Below are positions 8,954 through 18,020 of a stretch of DNA of 64,000 bases, in pieces (within the stretch, counting starts at the first letter, position 1; every line of letters begins with the position of its first letter). The stretch lies in assembly GCF_009857135.1 (NCBI RefSeq), contig NZ_CP047318.1, positions 4,340,001-4,404,000 of the forward strand, written 5' to 3'. The notes below the pieces were generated by a model. The model saw only the letters and a list, made by a program, of their open reading frames with translations. It did not search any database and was not told the origin of the DNA. The stretch is from Streptomyces sp. HM190 (lineage in GTDB: Bacteria; Actinomycetota; Actinomycetes; Streptomycetales; Streptomycetaceae). Position numbers and translations under genes: made by a program.

Positions 8954-9012
8954 GACACTGCCCGCAAGCAAAGAGCGGGCAGTGTCCGGTATACATCGGA
9001 CTCTGCCCGCTC
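8954..9012. terminator. Two mutually exclusive hairpins at the 3' end of parAB
   Basis: Bases 8954-8965 pair with 8975-8986 (12 bp, loop AAGCAAAGA... of 9 bases). The descending arm can instead pair downstream: 8973-8982 pairs with 9003-9012 (10 bp). The shared GCGGGCAG segment makes the structures compete. The site lies just beyond the parB stop on the leftward transcript. Confidence 0.7.
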
Positions 9013-9053
9013 ATGCGGTCGACCAGCCGAAAGGCGTCCCACCGATCGAAGGC

Positions 9054-10154
9054 TCAGGCCTCGCTCTCTTCGCTGTCGTCGTCCAGCAGGCTCCGCTGAA
9101 GAACGGGTCCCTCGCCGGGCGCGAGCGACGACAGAATGCGCTCCAAGTCTTCCATCGAGGCGAACTCGACGGTGATCTTGCCCTTCTTCTGACCCAGGTC
9201 GACCTTCACGCGGGTCTCGAAGCGGTCCGAAAGCCGGGTCGCCAGATCGCTCAGCGCGGGGGAGACGCGCGCGCCGGCGCGAGGGCCCTTGGAGCGTGAG
9301 GTCGTCTTGGGCCGCGAGCCCATGAGTGTGACGATCTCCTCGACCGCTCGCACCGATAGCCCTTCGGCCACGATCCGGTGCGCCAGCTTGTCCTGCTCCT
9401 CCGAGTCCTCGACCGACAGCAAAGCCCGCGCATGTCCGGCCGAGAGCACCCCGGCGGCCACGCGACGCTGCACCGCAGGCGAAAGCTTCAGCAGGCGCAA
9501 GGTGTTGGAGACCTGAGGACGGGACCGACCGATGCGGTCCGCCAGCTGATCGTGCGTGCAGTTGAAGTCCCTGAGCAACTGGTCGTAGGCAGCAGCCTCT
9601 TCCAGCGGGTTCAGCTGAGCCCGGTGAAGGTTCTCCAGGAGGGCGTCCAGAAGGAGCTTCTCGTCGTCCGTGGCCCGCACGATCGCCGGGATCGCCTCCA
9701 GGCCGGCCTCACGGCAGGCGCGCCAGCGCCGCTCACCCATGATGAGCTCGTAGCGGGCCGGTCCCAGTTGCCGCACGACGACGGGCTGGAGGAGACCGAC
9801 TTCCTTGATGGAGGTGACCAGCTCCTGGAGGAGGTCCTCGTCGAACACCTCACGGGGCTGCCGCGGATTCGGGGTGATGGAGTCGAGGGGCAGTTCGGCG
9901 AAGTGGGCGCCAATAGGGGCTGCGGGCGTCTCGATGCCGCCGTTCGACGGCAGCTCCTCTGTTTCACGTGAAACATTGGGCAGCGTGGCCACCCTCGCGG
10001 CCGCCACCCCACGTTCCTGGGCGAAGACCGGTACCGCTGTCGGGGAGGGGGACGCGGGTCCTCCGATCGCCGGCGGTGCCGCCTTCTCCCCCGTCGGGGC
10101 TGCTGGGATCAGTGCGCCGAGACCACGGCCCAACCCCCTCCGTCGCTCGCTCAC
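9054..10154 (-). CDS. parB: Chromosome-partitioning protein ParB
   Basis: 366 aa CTP-dependent clamp that loads at parS and spreads. Start GTG at 10154. The N-terminus has the conserved ParA-stimulating motif (RRRGLGRGLGALIP). The CTP-binding ParB/Srx domain contains GERRWRACREAG. A helix-turn-helix (DQLADRIGRSRPQVSNTLRLL) and a C-terminal dimerisation domain follow. parB overlaps parA by GTGA, so the two are translationally coupled. An exact parS site at 9961-9974 is inside the gene, read as V-S-R-E-T in the linker after the ParA-contact motif. Near oriC, as in other bacteria. Confidence 0.97.
   Translation of the reverse strand: MSERRRGLGRGLGALIPAAPTGEKAAPPAIGGPASPSPTAVPVFAQERGVAAARVATLPNVSRETEELPSNGGIETPAAPIGAHFAELPLDSITPNPRQPREVFDEDLLQELVTSIKEVGLLQPVVVRQLGPARYELIMGERRWRACREAGLEAIPAIVRATDDEKLLLDALLENLHRAQLNPLEEAAAYDQLLRDFNCTHDQLADRIGRSRPQVSNTLRLLKLSPAVQRRVAAGVLSAGHARALLSVEDSEEQDKLAHRIVAEGLSVRAVEEIVTLMGSRPKTTSRSKGPRAGARVSPALSDLATRLSDRFETRVKVDLGQKKGKITVEFASMEDLERILSSLAPGEGPVLQRSLLDDDSEESEA
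9961..9974. promoter_or_regulatory. parS: parS site 3 (inside parB)
   Basis: Perfect GTTTCACGTGAAAC in the parB coding sequence, read on the minus strand as V-S-R-E-T. Confidence 0.95.
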
Positions 10155-11224
10155 TGGATCCCCTCCACCATGCTCGGGTTGTTCTGTGCGCCGATGTGGG
10201 CGTGCGTCGGGTCATAGCCCACGCCAACGCCCTTCAGTGCGATTTCTCGGGCCGCCTCAAGGTAGGAGAGGGCACCGCTCGATCCTGGATCGTAAGTCAG
10301 CACGGTCTGCCCGTAGCTGGGCGCCTCGGAGATACGGACCGAGCGCGGAATACTCGTCCGCAGTACCTCGTCGCCGAAGTGGTTGCGCACCTCGTCGGCG
10401 ACCTGGGAGGCAAGACGCGTCCGGCCGTCGTACATGGTGAGCAGGATGGTCGACACATGGAGCGCGGGGTTGAGGTGCCCCCGCACCAGGTCGACGTTGC
10501 GGAGCAACTGACCGAGGCCCTCCAACGCGTAGTACTCGCACTGGATCGGGATGAGGACTTCCTGGCCGGCGACCAGGGCGTTGACCGTCAGCAAGCCGAG
10601 CGAGGGAGGGCAGTCGATCAGGATGTAGTCCAGCGGCTGCTCATACGCCTGAATCGCTCGCTGGAGCCGGCTCTCACGGGCCACCAGAGACACCAGCTCG
10701 ATCTCCGCACCGGCGAGATCGATCGTGGCCGGAGCACAGAAGAGTCCCTCGACATCGGGAACGGGCTGGACGATCTCCGCCAGAGGCCTGCTCTCGACCA
10801 GCACGTCGTAGATGGACGGCACCTCGGCGTGGTGGTCGATACCCAGTGCGGTGGAGGCATTGCCCTGGGGGTCAAGGTCGATCACCAGGACACGGGCGCC
10901 ATGCAGAGCCAGCGATGCAGCGAGGTTGACCGTGGTCGTGGTCTTGCCCACGCCGCCCTTCTGGTTGGCGACCACCATGACGCGGGTCTGCTCGGGCCGG
11001 GGCAGCCCTTCTCCGGCGCGACCCAGCGCCTCTACCGCCAGTTGAGCAGCACGGCCGATGGGAGTGTCGTCCATCGGGGGCGGTGTTTCACGTGAAACAT
11101 CCTCCCCCATCGATTCGGTACGGGGACCGGGGACCGGATCGGTCATCGGTCCCGCGATGTTGGCGTCGGACCGCAAGGATTCACTCTCCTCGACTTCAGG
11201 CTCGCAATGAACAGAGCCTCCCAT
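10151..11224 (-). CDS. parA: Chromosome-partitioning ATPase ParA
   Basis: Deviant-Walker ATPase that moves ParB-parS complexes and, in Streptomyces, organises origins in hyphal tips. The Walker A motif is KGGVGKTTT, and DLDPQGNAS and LIDCPPSLGLL follow. Start is uncertain. ATG at 11224 (357 aa, begins MGGSVHCEPEVEE) is preferred; GTG at 11398 or ATG at 11146 are alternatives. The first ~75 residues before QTRVMVVANQKGG are disordered. The parS site at 11085-11098 is in frame as V-S-R-E-T, as in parB, whereas the copy at 11383 would be read in another frame. That supports a start downstream of 11383. Confidence 0.93.
   Translation of the reverse strand: MGGSVHCEPEVEESESLRSDANIAGPMTDPVPGPRTESMGEDVSRETPPPMDDTPIGRAAQLAVEALGRAGEGLPRPEQTRVMVVANQKGGVGKTTTTVNLAASLALHGARVLVIDLDPQGNASTALGIDHHAEVPSIYDVLVESRPLAEIVQPVPDVEGLFCAPATIDLAGAEIELVSLVARESRLQRAIQAYEQPLDYILIDCPPSLGLLTVNALVAGQEVLIPIQCEYYALEGLGQLLRNVDLVRGHLNPALHVSTILLTMYDGRTRLASQVADEVRNHFGDEVLRTSIPRSVRISEAPSYGQTVLTYDPGSSGALSYLEAAREIALKGVGVGYDPTHAHIGAQNNPSMVEGIQ
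11085..11098. promoter_or_regulatory. parS: parS site 4 (inside parA)
   Basis: Perfect GTTTCACGTGAAAC in the N-terminal extension of parA, read on the minus strand as V-S-R-E-T. Confidence 0.95.
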
Positions 11225-11539
11225 GTCTTCGGGGTCGTGAACCAGTGAGGCCTGGGGTTCTGTGGAGAAATCCACCTCTGTGGAAATCTCCTTCGCCTCT
11301 CCGAGTGACCCGAGAGGCTTCCGGTCGCGCGGTTCGGCCGCGGCGCGGCCACGGCCGATGATGCCGTGTAGCAGTGAGCGACGTTTCACGTGAAACACGA
11401 TGCATAGCCGCTCGGGCAGCCACCGCGCGACACTCCGACATGCATCGGTTGGGAGGCTTATGTGGAGTATGTCTCGCCGTCAGGACGGATCAGCTCGCGT
11501 GTCCAGTGACGCCGGTGCCCTTCGGCCGAGTCACCGCTC
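11225..11539. other. rsmG-parA intergenic region
   Basis: 315 bases without a convincing gene. It carries parS at 11383-11396 and should contain the parAB promoter. The open frame across it could extend parA to 11398. It is Ser/Glu-rich and I treat it as leader. No terminator was recognised. Confidence 0.5.
11383..11396. promoter_or_regulatory. parS: parS site 5 (upstream of parA)
   Basis: Perfect GTTTCACGTGAAAC in the parA leader, where bound ParB could influence parAB transcription. Confidence 0.95.
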
Positions 11540-12256
11540 TCAACGACGTCGGCGGGCGCGCCCCGTCCGGGCCGCCTTCGCGCGCTTCGCAGCGAAGCGG
11601 ACCCCGCCCGGACTCTCACCGACCTCGACACGGACGACCGTGGAGAGCGGATCCACGACGCCCTCACCGACATGGAGGATGGACGTCCCCACCGCGCCGA
11701 GCTTACTCAGTGCCGTGGCCGCGCTCTTCAGCTCCTCCTCGGCGGTGTCGCCCTTGAGCGCCAGCATCTCTCCGTATGGACGCAGGAGAGGGATGCCCCA
11801 GGTGGCCAGTCGGTCCAGGGGGGCCACGGCCCGAGCTGTCACCACATGAACCGGCTGAAGTGTGCCGAGGACTTCTTCGGCACGGCCTCGGACCACGGTG
11901 ACGTGGTCGAGGCCCAGCAGCTCCACGACCTCCGTCAGGAAATTCGTGCGCCGCAGCAGCGGCTCCAGCAGCGTGATCTTCAGGTCCTCCCGGACGAGAG
12001 CCAGCGGGATACCGGGCAGTCCGGCACCGGAGCCGACATCGCAGACCGTCACTCCCTCGGGCACGACCTCGGAGAGCACCGCGCAGTTCAGCAGGTGCCT
12101 CTCCCACAGACGAGGTACTTCCCGCGGGCCGATGAGCCCTCGCTGCACTCCCGCTTCCGCCAGCAGTTCGGCGTACCGGACCGCGTCCGTGTAGCGATCA
12201 CCGAATACGTCGCGCGCCTGCTCGGGCGCAGGGGGAAGCTCCGCTGCCTCCGTCAC
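11540..12256 (-). CDS. rsmG: 16S rRNA (guanine-527-N7) methyltransferase
   Basis: 238 aa S-adenosylmethionine enzyme (formerly GidB) that methylates G527 in the 530 loop of 16S rRNA. Start GTG at 12256, chosen because GGAAGGAC lies 8 bases upstream. The SAM-binding motif is CDVGSGAGLPGIPLAL, and the family motif LWERHLLNCAVL is present. The C-terminus is unusually basic (KRAKAARTGRARRRR). Loss of this enzyme is known to give low-level streptomycin resistance in Streptomyces. Conserved position between parA and jag. Confidence 0.95.
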   Translation of the reverse strand: MTEAAELPPAPEQARDVFGDRYTDAVRYAELLAEAGVQRGLIGPREVPRLWERHLLNCAVLSEVVPEGVTVCDVGSGAGLPGIPLALVREDLKITLLEPLLRRTNFLTEVVELLGLDHVTVVRGRAEEVLGTLQPVHVVTARAVAPLDRLATWGIPLLRPYGEMLALKGDTAEEELKSAATALSKLGAVGTSILHVGEGVVDPLSTVVRVEVGESPGGVRFAAKRAKAARTGRARRRR

Positions 12257-12324
12257 GGGGACCGTCCTTCCGTACCGCAAGAGCGCACTGTGCGCTGACA
12301 CCAGAACAACAGGCTGACAAAGTA

Positions 12325-12352
12325 CGGCCCCGCCTGCGGGCAGACGGGGCCG
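12325..12352. terminator. Hairpin between jag and rsmG
   Basis: An 8-bp stem (CGGCCCCG with CGGGGCCG) and a 12-base loop in the 115-base gap after jag. It could attenuate leftward transcription into rsmG. Confidence 0.5.
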
Positions 12353-12371
12353 GAGGAACGTACGTACCGAA

Positions 12372-12884
12372 TCAGGCAGGCAGCACGACGACGAAGCGCT
12401 GGGGCTCCTCGCCCTCGGACTCGCTGCGCAGGCCCGCGGTCTTGACCGCGTCGTGCACGACCTTGCGCTCGAAGGGCGTCATCGGCTTCAGCTTGACGGG
12501 CTCACCGGTGCTCTTCGCCTCGGCGGCGGCCTTGGCGCCCAGCTCGGAGAGCTCGGCACGCTTCTTGGCGCGGTAGCCGGCGATGTCGAGCATCAGACGG
12601 CTGCGGTCACCGGTCTCGCGGTGCACGGCCAGGCGCGTGAGCTCCTGGAGCGCTTCGAGCACCTCGCCTTCCCGGCCGACAAGCTTCTGCAGGTCGCGGC
12701 TACCACTGTCGCTGATGATCGAGACAGAGGCACGGTCGGCCTCGACGTCCATGTCGATGTCGCCGTCGAGATCGGCGATGTCCAGCAGACCTTCCAGGTA
12801 GTCCGCCGCGATCTCACCCTCCTGCTCCAGGCGGGTGAGGGTGTCTCCACCCTCGGAGGCGGCGGAGGTGGTGCCTTCCGTCAC
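12372..12884 (-). CDS. jag: KH/R3H RNA-binding protein Jag (KhpB)
   Basis: 170 aa. Residues ~35-100 form a KH-type domain (VSIISDSGSRDLQKLVGREGEVLEAL with the GxxG-like VGREGE). Residues ~110-165 form an R3H domain with the R-x3-H signature in FERKVVHDAV. The Jag-N domain found in Firmicutes is missing, as usual in actinobacteria. GTG start at 12884 with AAGGAG upstream. It follows yidC by 15 bases in the rpmH-rnpA-yidD-yidC-jag operon. Proposed to bind small RNAs or mRNAs; the targets are unknown. Confidence 0.93.
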   Translation of the reverse strand: MTEGTTSAASEGGDTLTRLEQEGEIAADYLEGLLDIADLDGDIDMDVEADRASVSIISDSGSRDLQKLVGREGEVLEALQELTRLAVHRETGDRSRLMLDIAGYRAKKRAELSELGAKAAAEAKSTGEPVKLKPMTPFERKVVHDAVKTAGLRSESEGEEPQRFVVVLPA

Positions 12885-12899
12885 GGGATGGGCTCCTTC

Positions 12900-14174
12900 T
12901 TACTTCTTGGACGGGGACTTGGGACGCTGCTGGCCCTTGCGCTGACCGGACTGGGCCTTGCTGCGGCCGCCGGTTCCGGGCTTGGGCGCGGCCTTCTTGG
13001 CTGCGGCCGCCGGCTTGGCGTCCTCAGGCTCGTCGTCGGACTTGGTGAGCGAGGTGGGCGCGCTCTGCTGCTCGGCGTCGGTCTTGGTGGCACCGGCCTG
13101 ACGCTGGGCCTTGGTCTGGCGCTTGGGCTGCTGACGCTTGGCGGGAGTTGGCGTACCGTCCTCGGCGGTGGCCACGGCCGAGGACTCGCCCTTGATCACG
13201 GTTCCGTCGGCCTGGGCCGCGAGGCCCTCCTTGTTCAGGCCGTTGATGAACTTCCGCTCGTACTCGTTGCGGTCACGGCCCTTGACGACGATCGCCTTGA
13301 CGATGGCGCGCTCACGCCGGTTGCGGGTCTTGCCGTGGCGCGTGACGTGCTTGAGGAGGCGCTCCAGGTAGGCGGCCTGGGCCTTGGAACCCGGGGTCGG
13401 GTTGTTGTGGATGACGTACATCTGCTGGCCCATGGTCCACACGTTGGTGGTCAGCCAGTAGACGAGGACACCGACGGGGAAGTTGATGCCGAAGACGGCG
13501 AACATGATCGGGAAGATGTACATCAGCATCTTCTGCTGCTGCATGAAGGGCGTCTTCACCGTGGTGTCGACGTTCTTCGTCATCAGCTGACGCTGCGTGT
13601 AGAACTGCGACAGCGACATCAGGACGATCATGATCGCGGTCACGATGCGGACCGTGGTGATGGAGGCGTCGAGGGCTGCCGCCTCGGCCGCACTGTCCGT
13701 GAAGGTCGCGGCCAGCGGGGCGCCGAAGATGTGCGCCTTCTGAGCGCTCTGCAGCAGGCTCTCGTTGATGACACCGATGGTGTCGTTGTTCGCGATGCTG
13801 TTGAGCACGTGGTACAGGGCGAAGAAGAACGGCGACTGCGCCAGGATGGGAAGGCACGAGGAGAGCGGGTTGGTGCCCGTCTCCTTGTACAGCTTCATCA
13901 TCTCTTCGGACTGACGCTGCTTGTCGTTCTTGTAGCGCTCCTGGATCTTCTTCATCTCGGGCTGGAGCGTCTGCATGGCCCGGGTCGCCTTGATCTGCTT
14001 CACGAAGAGCGGGATCAGGCAGATCCGGATCAGGATCACCAGGGACACGATGGACAGGCCCCACGCCCACCCGGTGTCGTCGCCGAAGAGGGCGCCGTAC
14101 ACCTTGTGGAACTGGACGATGACCCAGGAAACAGGTGTCGTGATGAAGCTGAAGAGACTGGCAATCGTGTCCAC
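12900..14174 (-). CDS. yidC: Membrane protein insertase YidC (Oxa1 family)
   Basis: 424 aa insertase for inner-membrane proteins. The start is a GTG with AAGGAG upstream. The Oxa1 core of five membrane segments lies in the first ~270 residues ([29 protein letters not shown] with the conserved hydrophilic-groove arginine, [47 protein letters not shown]). The last ~150 residues are a long Lys/Gln/Ala-rich tail ending in KSPSKK. This tail is known in actinobacterial YidC and probably contacts the ribosome. There is no large periplasmic P1 domain. Confidence 0.95.
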   Translation of the reverse strand: MDTIASLFSFITTPVSWVIVQFHKVYGALFGDDTGWAWGLSIVSLVILIRICLIPLFVKQIKATRAMQTLQPEMKKIQERYKNDKQRQSEEMMKLYKETGTNPLSSCLPILAQSPFFFALYHVLNSIANNDTIGVINESLLQSAQKAHIFGAPLAATFTDSAAEAAALDASITTVRIVTAIMIVLMSLSQFYTQRQLMTKNVDTTVKTPFMQQQKMLMYIFPIMFAVFGINFPVGVLVYWLTTNVWTMGQQMYVIHNNPTPGSKAQAAYLERLLKHVTRHGKTRNRRERAIVKAIVVKGRDRNEYERKFINGLNKEGLAAQADGTVIKGESSAVATAEDGTPTPAKRQQPKRQTKAQRQAGATKTDAEQQSAPTSLTKSDDEPEDAKPAAAAKKAAPKPGTGGRSKAQSGQRKGQQRPKSPSKK

Positions 14175-14177
14175 TAA

Positions 14178-14531
14178 TCATGCTCCTTGGGCATGGGACG
14201 GGCTCTCGGCGGCCGGGCTCGAAGGGGTGTGCCCCTCGGTGGCCGGTTCGGCGGCGGAGGACCCGCCCTTGCGTGCGCGCCACGCGCCACGCACCATCTC
14301 GTGCCACCGCGGCCGCTTGCGCGGCGGGACATGGTCCACACCGCCGAGCGACCACGGGTTGCACCGCAGGATGCGCCAGGCCGTGAGGGCCGTGCCCTTG
14401 ATCGCACCGTGACGGTCGATGGCTGTGTAGCCGTAGTGGGAGCACGACGGGTAGTACTTGCACACCGGCCCGAGCAGCGGACTGATCGTCCACTGGTACA
14501 GCTTGATCAGTGCCAGCAGCGGGTACTTCAT
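14178..14531 (-). CDS. yidD: Membrane protein insertion efficiency factor YidD
   Basis: 117 aa. Typical core ([31 protein letters not shown], with CKYYPSCS) and [15 protein letters not shown]. It has an amphipathic N-terminus and an actinobacterial Ser/Ala-rich tail. It overlaps rnpA by four bases (ATGA) and ends three bases before the yidC start, so all are in one leftward operon. It is thought to help membrane protein insertion at the inner membrane. Confidence 0.95.
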   Translation of the reverse strand: MKYPLLALIKLYQWTISPLLGPVCKYYPSCSHYGYTAIDRHGAIKGTALTAWRILRCNPWSLGGVDHVPPRKRPRWHEMVRGAWRARKGGSSAAEPATEGHTPSSPAAESPSHAQGA

Positions 14532-14899
14532 CGTGCGCCCCCTCCGAGCAGCCGTCGTATGGCGGCATCGAGGTCTTGGGCCAGTTGTACGTGGTCGGCG
14601 TCGCCCGCACCGGGCAGCGCTCGTACGACTACCAGGCTACCGGGGGGAAACTGGGCGACTCGATCGCGCATGAGGTGGCGAAGCCTGCGCTTCACCTTGT
14701 TGCGGACGACCGAGCCGCCGACGGCCTTGCTCACGACGAAACCCGCACGCGTCGGGGGAGCGCTCTCCCCAGGCGCGTGCGGGTCCGTGGAACCGCTACG
14801 TAGGTGAACGACGAGGAGCGGGCGTCCGGCCCGGCGCCCTCGCCGTACCGCGGTCGCGAAGTCCTCGCGCCGCCTCAGCCGGTTCTCGGTGGGCAGCAC
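14528..14899 (-). CDS. rnpA: Ribonuclease P protein component
   Basis: 123 aa basic protein that assists the RNase P RNA in tRNA 5' maturation. The RNR signature is intact ([12 protein letters not shown]), as is the N-terminal [19 protein letters not shown] start at 14899. Located 21 bases after rpmH, as in nearly all bacteria. Confidence 0.95.
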   Translation of the reverse strand: MLPTENRLRRREDFATAVRRGRRAGRPLLVVHLRSGSTDPHAPGESAPPTRAGFVVSKAVGGSVVRNKVKRRLRHLMRDRVAQFPPGSLVVVRALPGAGDADHVQLAQDLDAAIRRLLGGGAR

Positions 14900-14920
14900 G
14901 ACGGCATGACCTGACCGGGA

Positions 14921-15058
14921 TCAGGCGGACAGACGGGCGCGACCCTTGCTACGGCGGGACGCGAGAATCGCGCGGCCGGCACGGGTGCGCATACGCAGCC
15001 GGAAGCCGTGGGTCTTCGCGCGACGACGGTTGTTCGGCTGGAAGGTGCGCTTGCTCAC
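14921..15058 (-). CDS. rpmH: 50S ribosomal protein L34
   Basis: 45 aa. The whole protein is recognisable: [19 protein letters not shown] and then [19 protein letters not shown]. The GTG start at 15058 has GGAG upstream. The longer open frame to 15268 is leader, because the conserved protein begins here. First gene of the leftward rpmH-rnpA-yidD-yidC-jag operon. Confidence 0.97.
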   Translation of the reverse strand: MSKRTFQPNNRRRAKTHGFRLRMRTRAGRAILASRRSKGRARLSA

Positions 15059-15474
15059 TCGGGGGCTCCAGAAATAAATCGGTAGTTGCGGGGTGCCGTC
15101 CTGGCTGTCACCGTGCGCCCACGAGTAGCTCGTATTAACGCCCGAGTGCACCGCTTTTCGATCACCTGACGCGATCTGTGCCCATCGGAGGCAGGCGGCA
15201 GCAGCCATCGACAACTCGACCTGGTTACGGTACGCGCGGCTACGCCATCCGGTCAAACCAGCGGTCACGGAGGGACACTATCCACAGGCTGGGGACAACA
15301 ACTTGAACCCTACCGGCCGCCGTGACTACCGTGACGGAACTCCGGTTCATTCCCCCCTTCCTCGGCTGCCGGGTGACCGACCGACCAGAACCGGTCCCGA
15401 GCGCACCACCCGAGTTCCATCCCGACCCCGTCCCGGAACCACACGTTCGTGGGACCTGTGAGAGAGCGTGCCCT
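15059..15474. other. rpmH-dnaA divergent regulatory region
   Basis: 416 bases without a gene. It should contain divergent promoters for rpmH and dnaA. The DnaA-box-like nonamer CTATCCACA at 15278-15286 lies about 190 bases before dnaA. DnaA binding at its own promoter region is known in Streptomyces, so autoregulation is likely. Exact promoters were not assigned. Confidence 0.7.
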
Positions 15475-17493
15475 GTGGCTGACGTACCTGCCGATCTTGC
15501 CGCAGTGTGGCCACGAGTACTGGAACAGCTCCTGGGTGAGGGCCGGGGCCAGGGGGTCGAGGTCAAGGACGAGCGCTGGATCAGGCGCTGCCAGCCGCTC
15601 GCGCTGGTCGCGGACACCGCTCTGCTCGCCGTTCCGAACGAGTTCGCGAAGGGCGTACTCGAGGGCCGGCTCGCGCCGATCGTCAGCGAGACCCTGAGCC
15701 GGGAGTGCGGCCGCCCGATCCGGATCGCGATCACGGTGGACAGTTCCGTCGGCGAGACGCCGGCGCCGCCGGTCCAGTCCCGCTTCGAGGAGCCCGAGCT
15801 CCCGTCGGGTCCGGGGCAGAGCCGTGACTCCTACGACAGCAGGGACGCGTACGACGGCGGGCGGGACGCGCGCGGTCCGTACGACGGCCAGAGCTCCTAC
15901 GACAGCCAGAACGCGTACGAAGGTCAGACCGCGTACGACAGCAAGGGCCGAGACCCGTACGAGAGCTACGGCCGCCACCGCGCCGACGACCGGGGCGCGG
16001 GTGGCGCGGGCGACCAGTTGCCGCCGCCGCGCGCGGACCAGCCGCCCACCGGCCGCGGGGACCAGCTCCCGACCGCGCGCCCCGCGTACCCGTCGGAGTA
16101 CCAGCGCCCCGAGCCGGGCGCCTGGCCCCGGCCGTCGCAGGACGACTACGGCTGGCAGCAGCAGCGGCTCGGCTTCCCGGAGCGGGACCCGTACGCGTCG
16201 CCGTCGTCGGACTACCGTCCGCAGTCGATGGAGCGGTCGCCGTACGACCAGCGCCCCGAGTACGACTCGCCGCGTGCCGACTACGAGCAGCCCCGCCCCG
16301 ACCACGACCGGCCGGGCGGCGACTACGACCAGCGGCCGGACCGACGCGACCTTGCCGAGCCGTCGCCGGGGGGCCCCGGTGGGCGTCGGGGTGGTCCGGC
16401 CGGCGGCGCGCCGGGTCCGCTGGCCGCGCAGCCGGCACCCGCGACCGGTCCGGGCGAGCCCACGGCCCGACTGAACCCCAAGTACCTGTTCGACACGTTC
16501 GTCATCGGCGCCTCCAACCGCTTCGCGCACGCCGCAGCGGTGGCCGTCGCCGAGGCTCCGGCGAAGGCGTACAACCCCTTGTTCATCTACGGGGAGTCCG
16601 GCCTCGGCAAGACGCACCTGCTGCACGCGATCGGGCACTACGCGCGCAGCCTCTACCCGGGTACGCGGGTGCGGTACGTGAGCTCGGAGGAGTTCACCAA
16701 CGAGTTCATCAACTCCATCCGCGACGGCAAGGGCGACAGCTTTCGCAAGCGCTACCGCGAGATGGACATCCTGCTCGTCGACGACATCCAGTTCCTGGCG
16801 GACAAGGAGTCGACGCAGGAGGAGTTCTTCCACACGTTCAACACGCTCCACAACGCGAACAAGCAGATCGTGCTCTCCAGCGACCGGCCGCCGAAGCAGC
16901 TGGTCACGCTGGAGGACCGGCTGCGCAACCGCTTCGAGTGGGGGCTGATCACCGACGTCCAGCCCCCCGAGCTGGAGACGCGTATCGCGATCCTCCGCAA
17001 GAAGGCGGTGCAGGAGCAGCTCAACGCCCCGCCGGAGGTGCTGGAGTTCATCGCTTCCCGCATCTCGCGCAACATCCGCGAGCTGGAGGGCGCCCTGATC
17101 CGGGTGACGGCGTTCGCGTCGCTCAACCGGCAGCCGGTGGACCTCGGTCTGACGGAGATCGTCCTCAAGGACCTGATCCCCGGCGGGGAGAACGCGTCGC
17201 CCGAGATCACCGCGACGGCGATCATGGCGGCGACGGCCGACTACTTCGGGCTCACGGTCGAGGACCTGTGCGGCACGTCCCGCGGCCGTGCCCTGGTGAC
17301 CGCCCGGCAGATCGCCATGTACCTGTGCCGTGAGCTGACGGATCTGTCGCTGCCGAAGATCGGCGCGCAGTTCGGCAACCGGGACCACACGACCGTGATG
17401 CACGCCGACCGCAAGATCCGCGCGCTGATGGCGGAGCGGCGCTCCATCTACAACCAGGTCACCGAGCTCACGAACCGCATCAAGAACGGCTGA
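15475..17493 (+). CDS. dnaA: Chromosomal replication initiator DnaA
   Basis: 672 aa AAA+ initiator that binds oriC boxes and opens the duplex. Start GTG at 15475, because the conserved actinobacterial N-terminus [19 protein letters not shown] begins there; the frame is open further upstream. Domain I covers ~1-85. Domain II (~86-330) is very long, acidic and Tyr/Asp/Arg/Pro-rich, with a run of YD or YE dipeptides at ~116-167. Domain III begins at [13 protein letters not shown], with Walker [11 protein letters not shown] (~373) and Walker [11 protein letters not shown]. Domain IV has the DNA-binding signature [13 protein letters not shown] (~637). It is transcribed toward oriC. Confidence 0.98.
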   Translation: MADVPADLAAVWPRVLEQLLGEGRGQGVEVKDERWIRRCQPLALVADTALLAVPNEFAKGVLEGRLAPIVSETLSRECGRPIRIAITVDSSVGETPAPPVQSRFEEPELPSGPGQSRDSYDSRDAYDGGRDARGPYDGQSSYDSQNAYEGQTAYDSKGRDPYESYGRHRADDRGAGGAGDQLPPPRADQPPTGRGDQLPTARPAYPSEYQRPEPGAWPRPSQDDYGWQQQRLGFPERDPYASPSSDYRPQSMERSPYDQRPEYDSPRADYEQPRPDHDRPGGDYDQRPDRRDLAEPSPGGPGGRRGGPAGGAPGPLAAQPAPATGPGEPTARLNPKYLFDTFVIGASNRFAHAAAVAVAEAPAKAYNPLFIYGESGLGKTHLLHAIGHYARSLYPGTRVRYVSSEEFTNEFINSIRDGKGDSFRKRYREMDILLVDDIQFLADKESTQEEFFHTFNTLHNANKQIVLSSDRPPKQLVTLEDRLRNRFEWGLITDVQPPELETRIAILRKKAVQEQLNAPPEVLEFIASRISRNIRELEGALIRVTAFASLNRQPVDLGLTEIVLKDLIPGGENASPEITATAIMAATADYFGLTVEDLCGTSRGRALVTARQIAMYLCRELTDLSLPKIGAQFGNRDHTTVMHADRKIRALMAERRSIYNQVTELTNRIKNG

Positions 17494-17538
17494 GGCCCCC
17501 AGGCTCCCGCCACCCGCCGACGAGCCACCTTCGTACAC

Positions 17539-17582
17539 CGCCGAGGGCGCCCCGGGACGAGTTCCCGAGGGCGCCTTCGGCG
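17539..17582. terminator. Terminator hairpin after dnaA
   Basis: The outer stem of 13 positions (17539-17551 with 17570-17582) has one G-T pair. An inner CGGGA/TCCCG stem stacks in the loop. It lies 45 bases after the dnaA stop and would shield oriC from read-through. Confidence 0.8.
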
Positions 17583-17698
17583 TTCCCGAGGCCGTTCTCG
17601 GCGGTCCCAGGAGCCTGTCCGCGGGGATCCCAGGAGGCTTCCGCGGGGAACCCCGGCGCCCTTCCTCAGCCCTGGCCGGTGCCCCTCCCGGCCCGATG

Positions 17699-17885
17699 GC
17701 GTCCCGCCGGGTGGTGTAGCCGATCAACGGACCGGAACTCGCAGGTCACGCCGGGTACTTCGACCGGCTGGGGCACTCCCGGCGCCTGATCGGGCCACTT
17801 CGCGTGCCGGGCCAACGGGGAGATCAGCGCGAGCCAGGTACCGGAGGGCGAAGCGCATGATCGCTTACACCACCTCGCGGGACGC
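17699..17885. repeat. 28-bp imperfect inverted repeat between dnaA and oriC
   Basis: Arm 1 at 17699-17726 is the reverse complement of arm 2 at 17858-17885 with about 24 of 28 matches. The arms are 131 bases apart. No gene, transposase or known element was recognised between them. In the outward direction each arm could encode a near-identical peptide start (MIGYTTRRDA on minus, MIAYTTSRDA on plus). Confidence 0.75.
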
Positions 17886-18020
17886 GACCCCCGGCCCCGC
17901 CCCGGGCCCCTCTCCAGCACCTCCTCGCCCCTTCCCCGAGCATCCGCGGGGCCTCCGCCGTGGGCGTCCCGCGTCATCGAGTCGTCAGCCGGTGTTCGAA
18001 TACCTGCCGCGTTACGGCCG

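Noticed and set aside
11225-11398. N-terminal extension of ParA to GTG at 11398
   Set aside because: No clear ribosome site, low-complexity product, and parS at 11383 would be read in a frame unlike the other in-gene copies. Kept as an alternative start only.
15310-17727. 805-codon minus-strand frame opposite dnaA
   Set aside because: Shadow of dnaA. Only its first codons, which fall in the inverted-repeat arm, are of interest.
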